From Cyprinodon diabolis (lineage: Eukaryota > Chordata > Actinopteri > Cyprinodontiformes > Cyprinodontidae), in assembly GCA_030533445.1 (NCBI GenBank), contig CM060072.1, positions 11,985,875 to 12,049,874 on the forward strand: DNA of 64,000 nt, given 5' to 3'. Position numbers and translations under genes: made by a program. The notes below the pieces were generated by a model that was not told the origin of the DNA, did no database searches, and saw only the letters and a program-made list of their open reading frames with translations. Below, one piece after another: positions 46,629 to 57,780 of the stretch; position 1 is the first letter of the stretch; each line of letters begins with the position of its first letter.

Positions 46629-49600
46629 GAATACATTCAATACATCTACAACTGTATAGCTACTGATTCTAATTCTTAGAACCACAGTTTTTATAAATGT
46701 ACTGCTCTCCAATTGTGTGCACTTTATTCTTCTCTAAAGAGAACAATTAGAAATCAAATATGTAAAGATGTGACTTGTAAAATACTTAATCTAATGAGAC
46801 AGATGTTTCTGTAGCCATGTTTACTTGCGTCATGTTTAAGCTTTAGTGGGATATTATATATTATTCCATAGTTCACTAAATGTAAAAACTTGATCCAAAT
46901 CTTTTTTTTTTTGTTAGCAGGACAAATACTCAAATGCTCTAAAACAAGACATTTTTATATCTGATTATTGACAACAGTTGTATCATATTGACATTCTGCT
47001 ATCTGAGCTGTCAGTTGAAAAGCTGACATGGTTGGTGAAACAATAGACGTTGGTCGAGTCTTCCACCGCTCTGTTGGCAGGAAAAAAAAAGATCTGCTTA
47101 AAATGAAAACCCTGAGAAAGTTGCCTATTGTAGGTAAAACCTTAAACTTCTCAGAACAGCTCAGCTTGAGCCCAACTTTCAAAAATATGAAATATCTCTT
47201 GAACTAAATAGTAAATGTTGGCTGATACTGCTGAGTAATTTCAAGTCACTAGAGTAAAAAAACCTGGGGAAATACCAAACCGTCCTAATTTTACCCTGTT
47301 GGTTAATGGCTTTTTAATGTGCATTTCTGTTGCTTAAGGGGAAATAACCTTGCATGTCCGTGGCTTTCACAACAAATTAAAAAAAAGAACCTTGCTGTAT
47401 GGTGTGCACAGTAAAGTAACAGAGAAATATTAACAATAGGAACGCGTGTTATAGGTTGTTTACATTTTTTTTAGTAGTGGAAAGCACCAGAGATTTCTTC
47501 CTTTTTTTATTTATTTTTTAAAAATACATCACTAACACGTTCTCTCTCACTCTAAAACACACTCACATCTAATGTTCTTCCATTCTGGCAGGAAGATTAC
47601 ATTACATTAAATTCTATGGCCAAACTCGGACCCTAACCCAAACTGATAACTGCGTCTCTGTCCCTTTTAAAATTATGAGATTGCATCAACATGTTCAGAA
47701 AATGAGCTGTTGCAACATGTCCAGAGATTTAAATTCTTTTCCCCTCCACCTTTTATTTGATAGATTGTGCTGCATTACAGATACTAAAACTTAATAAGGA
47801 AGCCAATTAATTAATTACAAGCTAATTATAAGCTAATAAGCTAATTAATTACAATAGACATGTTGCTTAAGTAATCTACAATAAAATAATCTAATGGAAT
47901 CTTTATTTATTTTTTTTTTAACATGTTAATCCTAAACTCATAAAAAGCACTTTTCTCTTTGAGGATCAGGCAGCGATATTTATGTCTGGTGAATGGTTCT
48001 TACACTGTCCCCACCGGGGTAGCAAAGCACACACATACACATGCAGTTCCTCCATCTTCACAGAAAAAAACCACAAGAAAGGCTGTTGAGTGAGAAGAGT
48101 GAAGGTTTTTTGTTTTTTTTTTGCTGCCACCTTATATAATTATTCCACTAAGGCTTTGCAGCCTTTCCTGTTTAATTCTCAAACCTAAACCTTTTTTTTT
48201 TTTGATAATACTCAACAAGTGTAACTTTTTGTTTTTGTGAAAATTATGTAAAACTCAGCAACTTTACAATTAGCTTACATTTTATATACTTTTTAAACTT
48301 AACTAAATCAGTTTCATTTTAAACATAGTTTTTAGTATAAAATAAGTTGTGGACATATTTTCCCAAGGCACTTGACAAGCAGATGAACCTCTACTGACGA
48401 TCTTCCTCCCATTTGATAATCTGTTATTCAAAATCCAGATTGGAAGCCCCGTTGTTGCACTAACGACTGGAATCACTTTTAGAATTATTCAGCATTAAAT
48501 AATTGTTTCTATAGATTTCTAAATCTATTCATTTTAGTTACTTTTGAGGTTCCTTTTTAATTTTCTTTGTTCAAATTATTGTCCTGTTTTTAACACCACC
48601 AGCGTGGAGAGGCTAAAGCTGTCTGGGGATTGTTATAGAAGCAAACTGTGGTGGAACACAGCAGCAGGTCGGATCAGTTCTCAGGGAAGATGGAAATAGG
48701 TGGGTAGAGACGGGGTGTAGGGCAGTGGTACATCAGAGAAGCCAGCCAGGGAGGCAGAACACGAGAGGCTATGGCTGGCTGGAGCTAGGGAGACGAAAGG
48801 AGTTCTCTGTAGGTTTAGACAGACACTGGTTGAGTTGGAGGGAGAATGCATCTGTCTGCGCTTGAGGTAAGGGGAGGAAATAGTCCTTCTAGGAGGAGAT
48901 TAAAAACAACTTTTTTAAAAGCCACATTGAATCCTCTTAAGAGTAATCTCACTTCATCCTTTGTCAACATTATTTTCTGCATCTTGGATTTTTCATTTAA
49001 AAAAGCTTGCACCCACTGCACTCCTTCAGTCACTCACAGACTCATTTTTTCCCTGACTGGATTTTGCAATGCAAATTGAACTTAAATTCAGATTTTTCAA
49101 CTTCATTCGCAGAGAAGACGGAAATCAAATGCTGCCAACTTAGCCAAAACCGTGCCGTACACTTCCCTAAATTCACCACCGTTGCCTTGCTCTGCTTTGC
49201 TTCACTCCAGATCTACCTTCTACACAGAGATAACATGGGAATGCTTCGCTCCAGCTGCGAAATTCGCGTTCGGTGTTAACGTACCTTTAGAATTTTTAAG
49301 GTGCTTTATTCAGATAAAAAATGCATCATTTCCTATTTTACTTATGATTGATGTTTACTACATCACTTGAGCAAATTAAAAAGAAGGAATGCCTTATTAT
49401 TTGTTATTAAATTAATTTAAAATATTCAAGACTCACTGGCGAGGCAAGCTTTAATGCACTGAATTAAATATACATCTTTAATCAGAGCTTTTTTGTCTTC
49501 TCTTTTGAAAGGACACCGGTATGCAAAGAATCAGACTGCGGAGTCCTTCCGACATCTATGGTTGACGAGGAAAAAAGAAGAAGAAGAAGAGACAGAAACA

Positions 49601-50046
49601 GATTGTGGGCATCATGTTTTTCTTGCATATTGCGATGTCAGCAAAAAAAAAAAACAACCAAAGAAAAAAAAACCTGTTAGACGTATAGAAAGTTTCACAT
49701 GTTTTCCTGTGGTTTTTTGTCCATTGTTGATTTCTGGTTCATATCAAGTGGGTACTTATTCTCTGGCCTGAGTATTTTATTTTTTTATTAATATTATTAT
49801 TATTGGCCAGAACAAACAATAACACATCATTGTGAAGTGGAAGGAAATATGTAGATGTTTATTATTTTTTAACTATTTTTTTTTTATGAAAAAAAAAAAA
49901 AACACACAGTGGTCACAGAAATCACTTGAATCGGACTAAAGTAATACCAAATAGAAATTCTATCAAAATGAACAAATTAAATTCAAACATTACTTTTCAA
50001 CAGAGCTTTAAAAGAATAATTTTATCAAATAAAATTATGAAACAGG
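46629..50046. other. Intergenic, AT-rich
   Basis: 3.4 kb with no supported gene. About 48600-49290 has a more balanced composition and a few short frames (for example 49007-49279) without domains. Homopolymer T and A runs are frequent. Confidence 0.45.
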
Positions 50047-50480
50047 CCTGGATAAGTATGATGGTACCCTTAATCATTTGAGTCAATCACTGCAATGAAC
50101 GGTTCCTGTAACTGTCAGTGTGGCTGCTCCTCTCAGCAAGTATTTTGGCCCACTCCTTATGAGCAAACTACTCCAGTTATCTCAGGTTTAAAGTGTGCAT
50201 TTTCCAGATTGCATGTTTCAGCTCCTTCCAAAGGATTTAGCTCAGGGCTCATAGAGGACCACTTCACAAGAGTCCAATTTTTCCTCTCATCTATTCTTGG
50301 GTGTTTTAAGCTGTGTGTTTTGGGATATTATCCTATTGAAGACCTATGCACTGCGACTGAGACAAAGCTTTGTGATATTGGGCAGCAGAATCCCTTTATA
50401 GTTTTGAGATTTAATTGTACTAATTATTGTACTGTTTAAAGACAGCAAAGCAGACCTAGAACATAACAGTGTTTACAGCC
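50047..50480 (-). pseudogene. Tc1 transposase remnant, minus strand
   Basis: AAGTATGATGGTACCCTTAA, then CAATCACTGCAATGAACGG, CAAGTATTTTGGCCCACTCC, GTTTCAGCTCCTTCCAAAG and GGGCTCATAGAGG(A)CCACTTC are antisense to the C-terminal half of a fish Tc1 transposase (FAHEE..., SPDLN region). Several indels. Same family as 7087-7400. Confidence 0.8.
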
Positions 50481-52235
50481 TTGGAATTATGGAAATACTT
50501 TGCTAGCTGTAATATTAGGCCATTTAATCATTTTATCCTCTCGGTTCCATATCAAATCAATGCAAGGAATTGATTAACCACCTTATTTCATGAGAAGTAA
50601 ATGGGAATCTACTAGTTTTAGACACAATGCCATCCAGTCTGAATTAAAAAAAAAAAGTAACCTGATTTTACTCAACAGGAAACGATTAGTGGAATTAGCT
50701 TGGTGGCAGTAGTAAACAAGAATACCCATGAGACTTGTCTATTTAGTTAGTAGGCAGCTTCTGAAAGTAAATGGTTGCCCTGTGAGTATATAGACCTGGG
50801 GTAAAATACAAGGCAAACTTTTGTTTTTTACCTTATAACCAAAACTTTGCCCTTACATTACAGCTATGAACTACTTTGTGTTGATCCATCAATACCACTG
50901 TCATTTATCCTACATGTCAGTGCGGTTGACCTGGTGTTTTCATAAAGGACTTTACCCTCACTGAGGCTGCTATAAACCAAATGTAACATGTTCCTCATAC
51001 ACAAGCTCAAGCCTTTTGATCATGTTTAATTGGTTAATAATTGTTGTACTGATTATTCATTTACTTTGCTACAAACAAAAAGGTTTTGACTTTTACAACA
51101 GTGCAAACTTCAAAGTGTGAGCTATGCCACATATGGCCATGGATTTCACACACAATAGGGTTATTGAACTAGCTAATCAACATCTAGGTGCAATACTACT
51201 GCATAAAACTTTCTCCAATGAAATGTACCAGATGTACTGTGTGTTATCTGATTAAATAACTTATATTCAAATGCATACTCTGTCAAATGAAAATTACTCC
51301 TGGAAAATGTATACTATGTTTTCATTTCATGTTTATGTTTAATCCAGCTTTTTTAATAGGGGAGAGTGGGGAAAGGTGCAACAAGTCTTCTTTCTCCAAT
51401 AAGAAACCTGTTACATTGATGACATTAATACAGGCGACACATGAACCATGGAAGAAACATGTTGAGGTATCAAAAAGTCAAGTCTTGGCACAGCTGAAGT
51501 GATTTTACACATGTTAAAACTGAATCTTTTCTCTTTTTTTTAAGAAACGTTTGATAAATATTTCTGGTTTCAGCTCCTGAAAACACGTTTTTAAAAACTT
51601 TTCTTCAGTTTCAGAAATAGCTTCTGGGATGTCATGACTATCTTCAGTTTTTTTATTTATTTGGGATGCTTAATAAAAGTGTTCGTTTAAAAAGCTGAAA
51701 GTTGTCTCGTTTTCCTTTCGGGATGTCTTTGCATGTGCACTTTTCAGAGAGCTCGATGTTACAGTTAATAGGTTTAAGTTTTATAAATGATATAAATTCT
51801 TGTTTATCAAGACAAGTTGATTTAAGAAATTGAAAGGATGGGGATAGTTGCAGTTTTATTTATTTTTTTGGCCAATTAGTACACATGAAAGTTTAATACT
51901 TAAACCAATGGTTGCTGTATGCCCTAATCATGTTTGTGTAGTTAAAAGATAACTGTCCTCGGTCTTCCCTACTTAGTTTGAAAATTATGTTAACAGTTAA
52001 TACAATTATTAAAGAAAGGCCTGTGACATAAGAAAAAAATATATTAATACACATAGATTGATGTTTTTAAGCATTTCTGTCAGACATTAGAGATTAGAAT
52101 ATTACATCAGACCAATCAAAAAGATTAAAGTACAGCAATCCGGTCTTATTGAAAACTGATAAGATATAATAAGGTATTTATTGGTTATTTGTTGTATGTG
52201 ACTGTATTAGAGATACACAGCGGCACAGTTAGTAG
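50481..52235. other. Intergenic, nothing recognised
   Basis: AT-rich with scattered short frames. No element ends found. Confidence 0.5.
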
Positions 52236-53130
52236 CATTTATTTCAGTTTATTTATATGGTGCCAATTCAAACACCTGTCATCTCAAGGCACTTTGCAGA
52301 GACTATTCAATCAGATCATGCAGTCAGATTGGGTCAAAGTTGTCTAAAGAAAACCAACTACTGACATCAAGTATTGTCTTGCAACAAGGAGGTTCCGTTC
52401 CTAGCCTTAAGTCTTTCTGCCCTTAGGTTTAGTGTGTCTCAATTCAGTTTATTTCTATAGAACCAATACACAAAACATGTAATCTCAGGGCACATTACAA
52501 ACACAATTCAATCCGATTTTTAAGTCAGATTTTTCTGAATGTATTTTTATGAGGAAACCCAGCTGATTACATTGACTTATGGACAACATCAATCCCTCAC
52601 ACTAGGCAAGCATGTAGCAACAGTGGCAAGGAAAACACCCCTTAACAGGAAGAAACCTCCAGCAGAACCAGACTCGGTGTGAGTGGCCATCTGCCGAGGC
52701 CAACTTGGGTTCAAGAAGACTGAAGCAGAGATACAAAAGGTACCTTTCAACCAGCTCCACGGGTGGGCCCTGACAAGCTCCGAGCCAGCTCCCACGTCAG
52801 AGGATGAAAGAGAGCGCATACAGTCAGCAGAACAGGACTACACTGACAAACAGGCCAAGCTGCAACATGAATAATCAAAGGTGTTGACACTCAGCCAAAG
52901 AGGGACAGACCAGAAAAAGCTACTATGAGGAAAAAGCAAAGGTATATAAAGTCAGAGATTGAACTAAAAAAAATACTGTAGAGTGGGAGAATAGAGAAAG
53001 AAACAGGATTATGAAAGGGTGTCCCTATGTCTTCCAGCAGTCTACGTCTATAGCTGCATAACTATAGAGCTAGCTCAGGACAACCTGAGCCATGCTAACT
53101 ATAAGATCACTAATGCTAAGCTAACTAATG
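52236..53130 (+). repeat. Dispersed repeat family A, second copy
   Basis: Same blocks as the copy at 10190: TCTCAAGGCACTTTGCAGAG, ACAGGAAGAAACCTCCAGC, TGTGAGTGGCCATCTGC, CCTATGTCTTCCAGCAGTCT. The start appears twice (52243 and 52440, TTCAGTTTATTT...CCAAT), so it may be two overlapping insertions. The 3' half is missing. Confidence 0.75.
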
Positions 53131-53139
53131 AGATAATCT

Positions 53140-53262
53140 CTTCATGGTTATAAGTCTCTGTTTTCTTGTAATGAACTGGGTATGTGTTCAGGTTGCACCT
53201 CGACCTTTTACCCATGGCCTGTTCTAGATGGGCACCAGCCCAACGCAAATCTGATGGATATG
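53140..53262 (+). repeat. Family B repeat, 3' fragment
   Basis: GGTTATAAGTCTCTGTTTTC, then a degraded ACTGGGTATGTGTTCAGGTT block and GGGCACCAGCCCAACGC. The first block recurs at 54952. Confidence 0.5.
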
Positions 53263-53902
53263 TGCTAGCAGAAAGAAGCATAGATGTCTATCAATAGAGA
53301 TGGGAAAAGTTATAGTGGGAGCCACTACAAATTTTATATTTACCCTTAATCAATGTAAAGATTAGATTCTAAAATGGCTTATCCCACAATGCACAATTTA
53401 TTACTGAGTAACTGCTTTAAGATCATTACTTTTTTTTTTATCAACACCATTATAGATTTGTCAACTGTTTTAGGATCAGAATGCATTAAAGATAACATGG
53501 AAAAAAAACATACATACTGAGCTGTAATGAACATCTTCCATATGAGGGTTTTATTTAACCTATTTACTTGAACATCAATATTTTAATCTGTCTACAAACT
53601 TTTATTTACCTACTATTATCTTGCCACTGTGGCCATTTTAATGTGATTTATTCTTATTCATCAGGTATAGAACTATAGATGTGTTAAATTATTCTGTCTA
53701 CTCTTTGTAATACTACACTTGAATTCATTGTCTGTGATCTGTTCCTGGGAAGATGTTGGCTCATGCCTCTGTATCACCTCAGAGATTATGTCAATCTGAT
53801 CTCCAAGTTCCAAGGTAAAGAGCAGCATTAATCCTCAGCTTCCTGAGAGTTCATCTGGAACTCCTTACATGTGTTGTCATGATTTAATAGTTTGGGATTA
53901 TT

Positions 53903-54190
53903 TTTGATCCATCCATCCATTTTCTCCCATTTGTTTCATAAAGGTTGCAGTGGGGGTGTTGCCTTTCTCTGGCAATCTATGGGTATGAGGTGGAATACAC
54001 CAAGGACAGGTTGCCTGCCTGTCGCAAGGATTATGTGCTAGTTCTTCTGATTTTTTTGCATTCACAAGACAGTTTCTGGATATGGTAAGGGGTGGGTAAC
54101 AGAGAATCTGTGGAGAGGTGTTAAACCATGACTCTGATTCCTGGTCTGCATTCTTGGCAGTCAGGGTATTGGAGGAGCCACACTTCAAGA
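53903..54190 (-). repeat. Dispersed repeat fragment, minus strand
   Basis: Reads on the minus strand as AATGCAGACCAGGAATCAGA, then GACAGGCAGGCAACCTGTCC, TTGGTGTATTCCACC and AAATGGGAGAAAATGGATGG, the layout of the 3' part of family B-like repeats. Confidence 0.55.
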
Positions 54191-54192
54191 AA

Positions 54193-54784
54193 GAAGAGCT
54201 GCACCATCCAAAGTGGGGTAGATGCTGTCTCTACAAATCAGAACGAGTCTACTAATTATAGGCACAAGATGTTTAGCTACTTTTAATCCACTGATGATTG
54301 TATTTTGATTTTAGACCGATTTTGTTGTACACTTTACTAGAGTTTGAACAATATACCGGCCAGCAAATATTTAGGGTGGATATTAGCTTTTTTTCTATTA
54401 ATATCTGCTGATATGTGCATGCATTTGCCAATTTATAAGTGCATTCAGCAGTCAAGCCATGAGATCATGAGGAGTGCATTCATTTCTGCTATCATACATC
54501 TATCTATAAGTAGGTGAGGTAAAGAATAGTTTTGTTTCAGAAAAAAAAACAGCAAAAACCTTCTTTAATCAAGGTCTCGCCATTAGGAGATTGAGCCATG
54601 CTGGGTCCCGGAGGGTTCTGTACTTGGTCCATCTTCCTTTTGTTGTATACAGATGTTACATGCTTGCCCAGAGGCATATTTTATTTGCTGAAGATAGAAC
54701 TTTTTCTGTGATAGGGAACACCTGAAATGGAATGAATAACACAGCGTAAAGTAATCATGCCCACAAATTATCTAATTATCTTGA
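54193..54784. other. Intergenic, nothing recognised
   Basis: Short AT-rich spacer between repeat fragments; no gene. Confidence 0.5.
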
Positions 54785-55075
54785 AAAATGTTGAGTACAG
54801 CAAGGCACCGTTGCCTTGCAGCAAGAGAGTCCTGGGTTTGATTCCTGGCTTAGAGTATTTCTGCATTTTCTTCCCATACATTTGTGGGTTCTCTCTGGGT
54901 ACTCCAGCTTTCTTAATTGGTATCTTTAAAAGTATGAGAATGAGTTGGCATGGTTATAAGTCTCTGTTTTGCCCTGTGATAGACTGGCGGCCTGCCCAGG
55001 GTGTACCCCACCTTTGGCCCATAGACTGCTGCACATAGGCACCATTCCCACCTTTACCCAGACGGTTAAGTAAAA
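54785..55075 (+). repeat. Dispersed repeat family B, partial copy
   Basis: CACCGTTGCCTTGCAGCAAG, GTCCTGGGTTTGATTCCTGG, GGGTTCTCTCTGGGTACTCC, GATAGACTGGCGGCCTGCCC and AGGGTGTACCCCACC follow the family order. Confidence 0.75.
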
Positions 55076-55081
55076 GAAAGA

Positions 55082-55373
55082 GTTCTGGTCAGTCTACATT
55101 CCTACCCTCACATATGGTAATGAAATCTGGATCATGACGGAAAGAAGAAGATACCGGATACGAGAGGCTAGATTATGCTTTCTCCCCAGGGTGGCTGGGC
55201 ACTCCATTATGGACGCAGAGAGGAGCTTTGTCATACGGGAGAGGTTTGAAGTAGAACTGCCTCTCTACCACATTGAGAAGAGTCCCTTGAAGTGGCTCAG
55301 ACATCTTTTTCAGATGCATCCTTAAGGCCTCCCTTGGGAGGTGTTGCAGGCATGTCCCACCACCATGTCCCAC
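55082..55373 (+). pseudogene. Non-LTR retrotransposon (LINE) 3' ORF remnant
   Basis: A plus-strand frame reads PTLTYGNEIWIMTERRRYRI, then EARLCFLPRVAGHS and SPLKWLRHLFQMHP. This order (LTYGxExW, RFLRRVAG, LRWFGHLxRM) is the conserved C-terminal tail after the reverse transcriptase of a fish LINE group. It stops at TAA 55322-55324 and continues degraded to about 55373. Directly follows a family B repeat. Confidence 0.75.
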
Positions 55374-57002
55374 AACTGCAGCTTTACTGTTTGCTTGTAG
55401 GATTGGTAATTGATAGCATCACTGTTATTTCTGTATAATTTGCAGCATGATGACTCTGGAGACTTTGCAACAGAGCCAAATTAAAAGCAGAATGTAACTA
55501 GACAATTTAAAGTCAAGTTACTGGTAAAGAACATATGATATCATGAAACTATGTATATATTTATATAGATGGTTAACAGGAGATAGGTGTGCAATTTTTC
55601 AGTTGTTTTGCAGAGAGCCAAACACAAATATGTCAATATAAGGTATTTAGAAAAAATAAAGCTTTTAAATGGGAAGCCGAGCAAACTAAGCAGAAAAATC
55701 TGTATGGCAAGACCTGAAAACTTTAAGAGTAACCTATTTGAAGTTCAAAAACAAATATCACGAGGCAAGCAGAACTTTCTATTTAAAGAAAAAATCAAAA
55801 ACATCTTCAAATTAAATGTATGTATGAATGCAGTACCAATAGTTTTTTGTGATTGATATTTATGTAATGGAAGAATATCAATAAATTCTGTTTGAATAAT
55901 GCACCCATTTGCATTATGCATCTTCTTAAATATTTAAAGGCTGTCACGAAGTTAGGATTTTTACCACATTGTGTACTATTTCTGTTATACGTCTAATGCA
56001 AAAAAACAAATGCCAGCTAACTTTAAATGCTAACTTTAATCAGGCAATTCACTGCAAATGCCACTTTTCCCCCATTCGGCCTCAGTAAACCATGCAATGG
56101 AGACATACGGTGTTCAGTAACAGAATTTTCCTAGGAAGCAATTAAAGGTATGAAAATGTTTTGTTTTTTTTATATTTAAACGTTTTTGTTACTCAAGTGG
56201 AATAAAAATTTTCTTGTTCTGGTTAAAAAGGGAACCAGTTTCCTTCTTTTCAGGCTTTCAGGTTTCTTAAATTAAATGGCTGAAAAGCTGCACAGACAAG
56301 TAAATTAGCAGTCCATCAAATGTAGGTGACAGCCATCCAAAAACATCCAGACAAACTTGAATAGGTTAGTAAGATGAACTAAGAAAACACATTCTCTTCC
56401 ACGGAAGGAGGTCTAATTTTTCAGGCATTATTACCAAGCATAAACAAATCACACTTAACATATTCATTTATGTTGTTCTTTTTTCCTTGAATGTTGTCAG
56501 AATGAAAACCAGAGTATTATGCAACATGTGCTGTTTCTTCAAAAACCCTTGCGTTTACTGGGGAACCCCGGATGAGGAAGAGGAAGAATCAGGAAACTGT
56601 TTAGTATACCAATATAGTCTTCTGCATATTAGTTAAGGAATACCCACTTAAGGGTAACATGTTTAAATTAGCCAGGGGAGTTCTACTTGGTATTTTGATA
56701 AATAAACAAAATACAAATAGAAGTGTTATTTCGGCTGGAATTTTACACCATTTTACAATATAACAGCCATTAAATTGTACCATAATAAATTTTTTGGAAT
56801 CATTGCAACCATAGTTTATATGAGGATGTATTTCTTTAAATGTACAAAAGTTATTTTGAGCATAATGTACAGTATTAATCAAGATTATTTAAGATTTTTG
56901 CAGGTCTCTCAAAATTGCATTAAGTTCTGTCTATTTTTCAGGAACTTTGCATCACTTTTTTTGTATAAAAACTTTAGCCGTCATTCGTATTTCAAAGAAT
57001 TT
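55374..57002. other. Intergenic between repeats and the irf1 3' end
   Basis: AT-rich with accidental frames only. Confidence 0.5.
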
Positions 57003-57008
57003 TTTATT
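57003..57008 (-). promoter_or_regulatory. Candidate poly(A) signal AATAAA of irf1
   Basis: Minus-strand AATAAA, 657 bp after the irf1 stop codon. It would give a 3' UTR of about 0.7 kb. Inferred from position only. Confidence 0.35.
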
Positions 57009-57664
57009 TTGTAAAAAAAAAAACAAACAGAAATATATTTACACTTTTTACAAATGCCTTACGTAAAGTTTAAGAAGTGCTCTCACATGAAGTCCAGATG
57101 CTATCTAAGAGTTGAGATCTAAAAATGCATTTACCCCATAAGCAAAAGTTAACTTATAAGTCTAACGGAGAAACAAGTGTATGTGATAGTTATGTAGCAC
57201 CTTAACTCAACTATTTGCCATATTTTTAGAGCAGTTTTTTTACTGTCCATTTATCTTTGGGTTTTTTTTTTTTTTTTAAATAGGTGTACCTCAAAATGAA
57301 TTATTTCAGAGCTGGCAGGCTCTGAACAGAATCTGTACAGTAAAACAATCACACACAACAAAGGACACCAAAATTGCTTGGAACCAGCCAAAACCATAAG
57401 AGCACAGCAAGTGTGCTTCTGTAACACAAAAGTGTTCTTCATAATTTCACATCGGTGGATGAGGGAGATGAGGGCTACTGTCTCAAATGCTACCAGAACA
57501 AGCAGACACATGACAAATATGGCTGGCATTTTAGCTTAATGTAGGGGTTTTGCTCTTCGGTAGGGAGTGGAGGTGAGGGTAGAGGGGTGGAGCTTGTGAG
57601 CAGGAAGAGCTTTTTAAAAACAGTCCAAAACTTTAAAGAGTCCTCCTGTCCGATCCTGACGATC

Positions 57665-57780
57665 TCAGATCAGTCTAGCATCAAACATCTCTGGATGAAA
57701 GATGTTCCAGAATTCAGAGATGGAGTTTCGGCTTTCTGTACCCAGTGTTGTATACCGTGGAGTTTCGTCTAACTCTCCGA
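57665..57780 (-). CDS. irf1: irf1 exon 10 (C-terminus and stop)
   Basis: Encodes residues 263-300 including [18 protein letters not shown] and TGA at 57665-57667. Acceptor TTTTGCAG. Confidence 0.9.
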
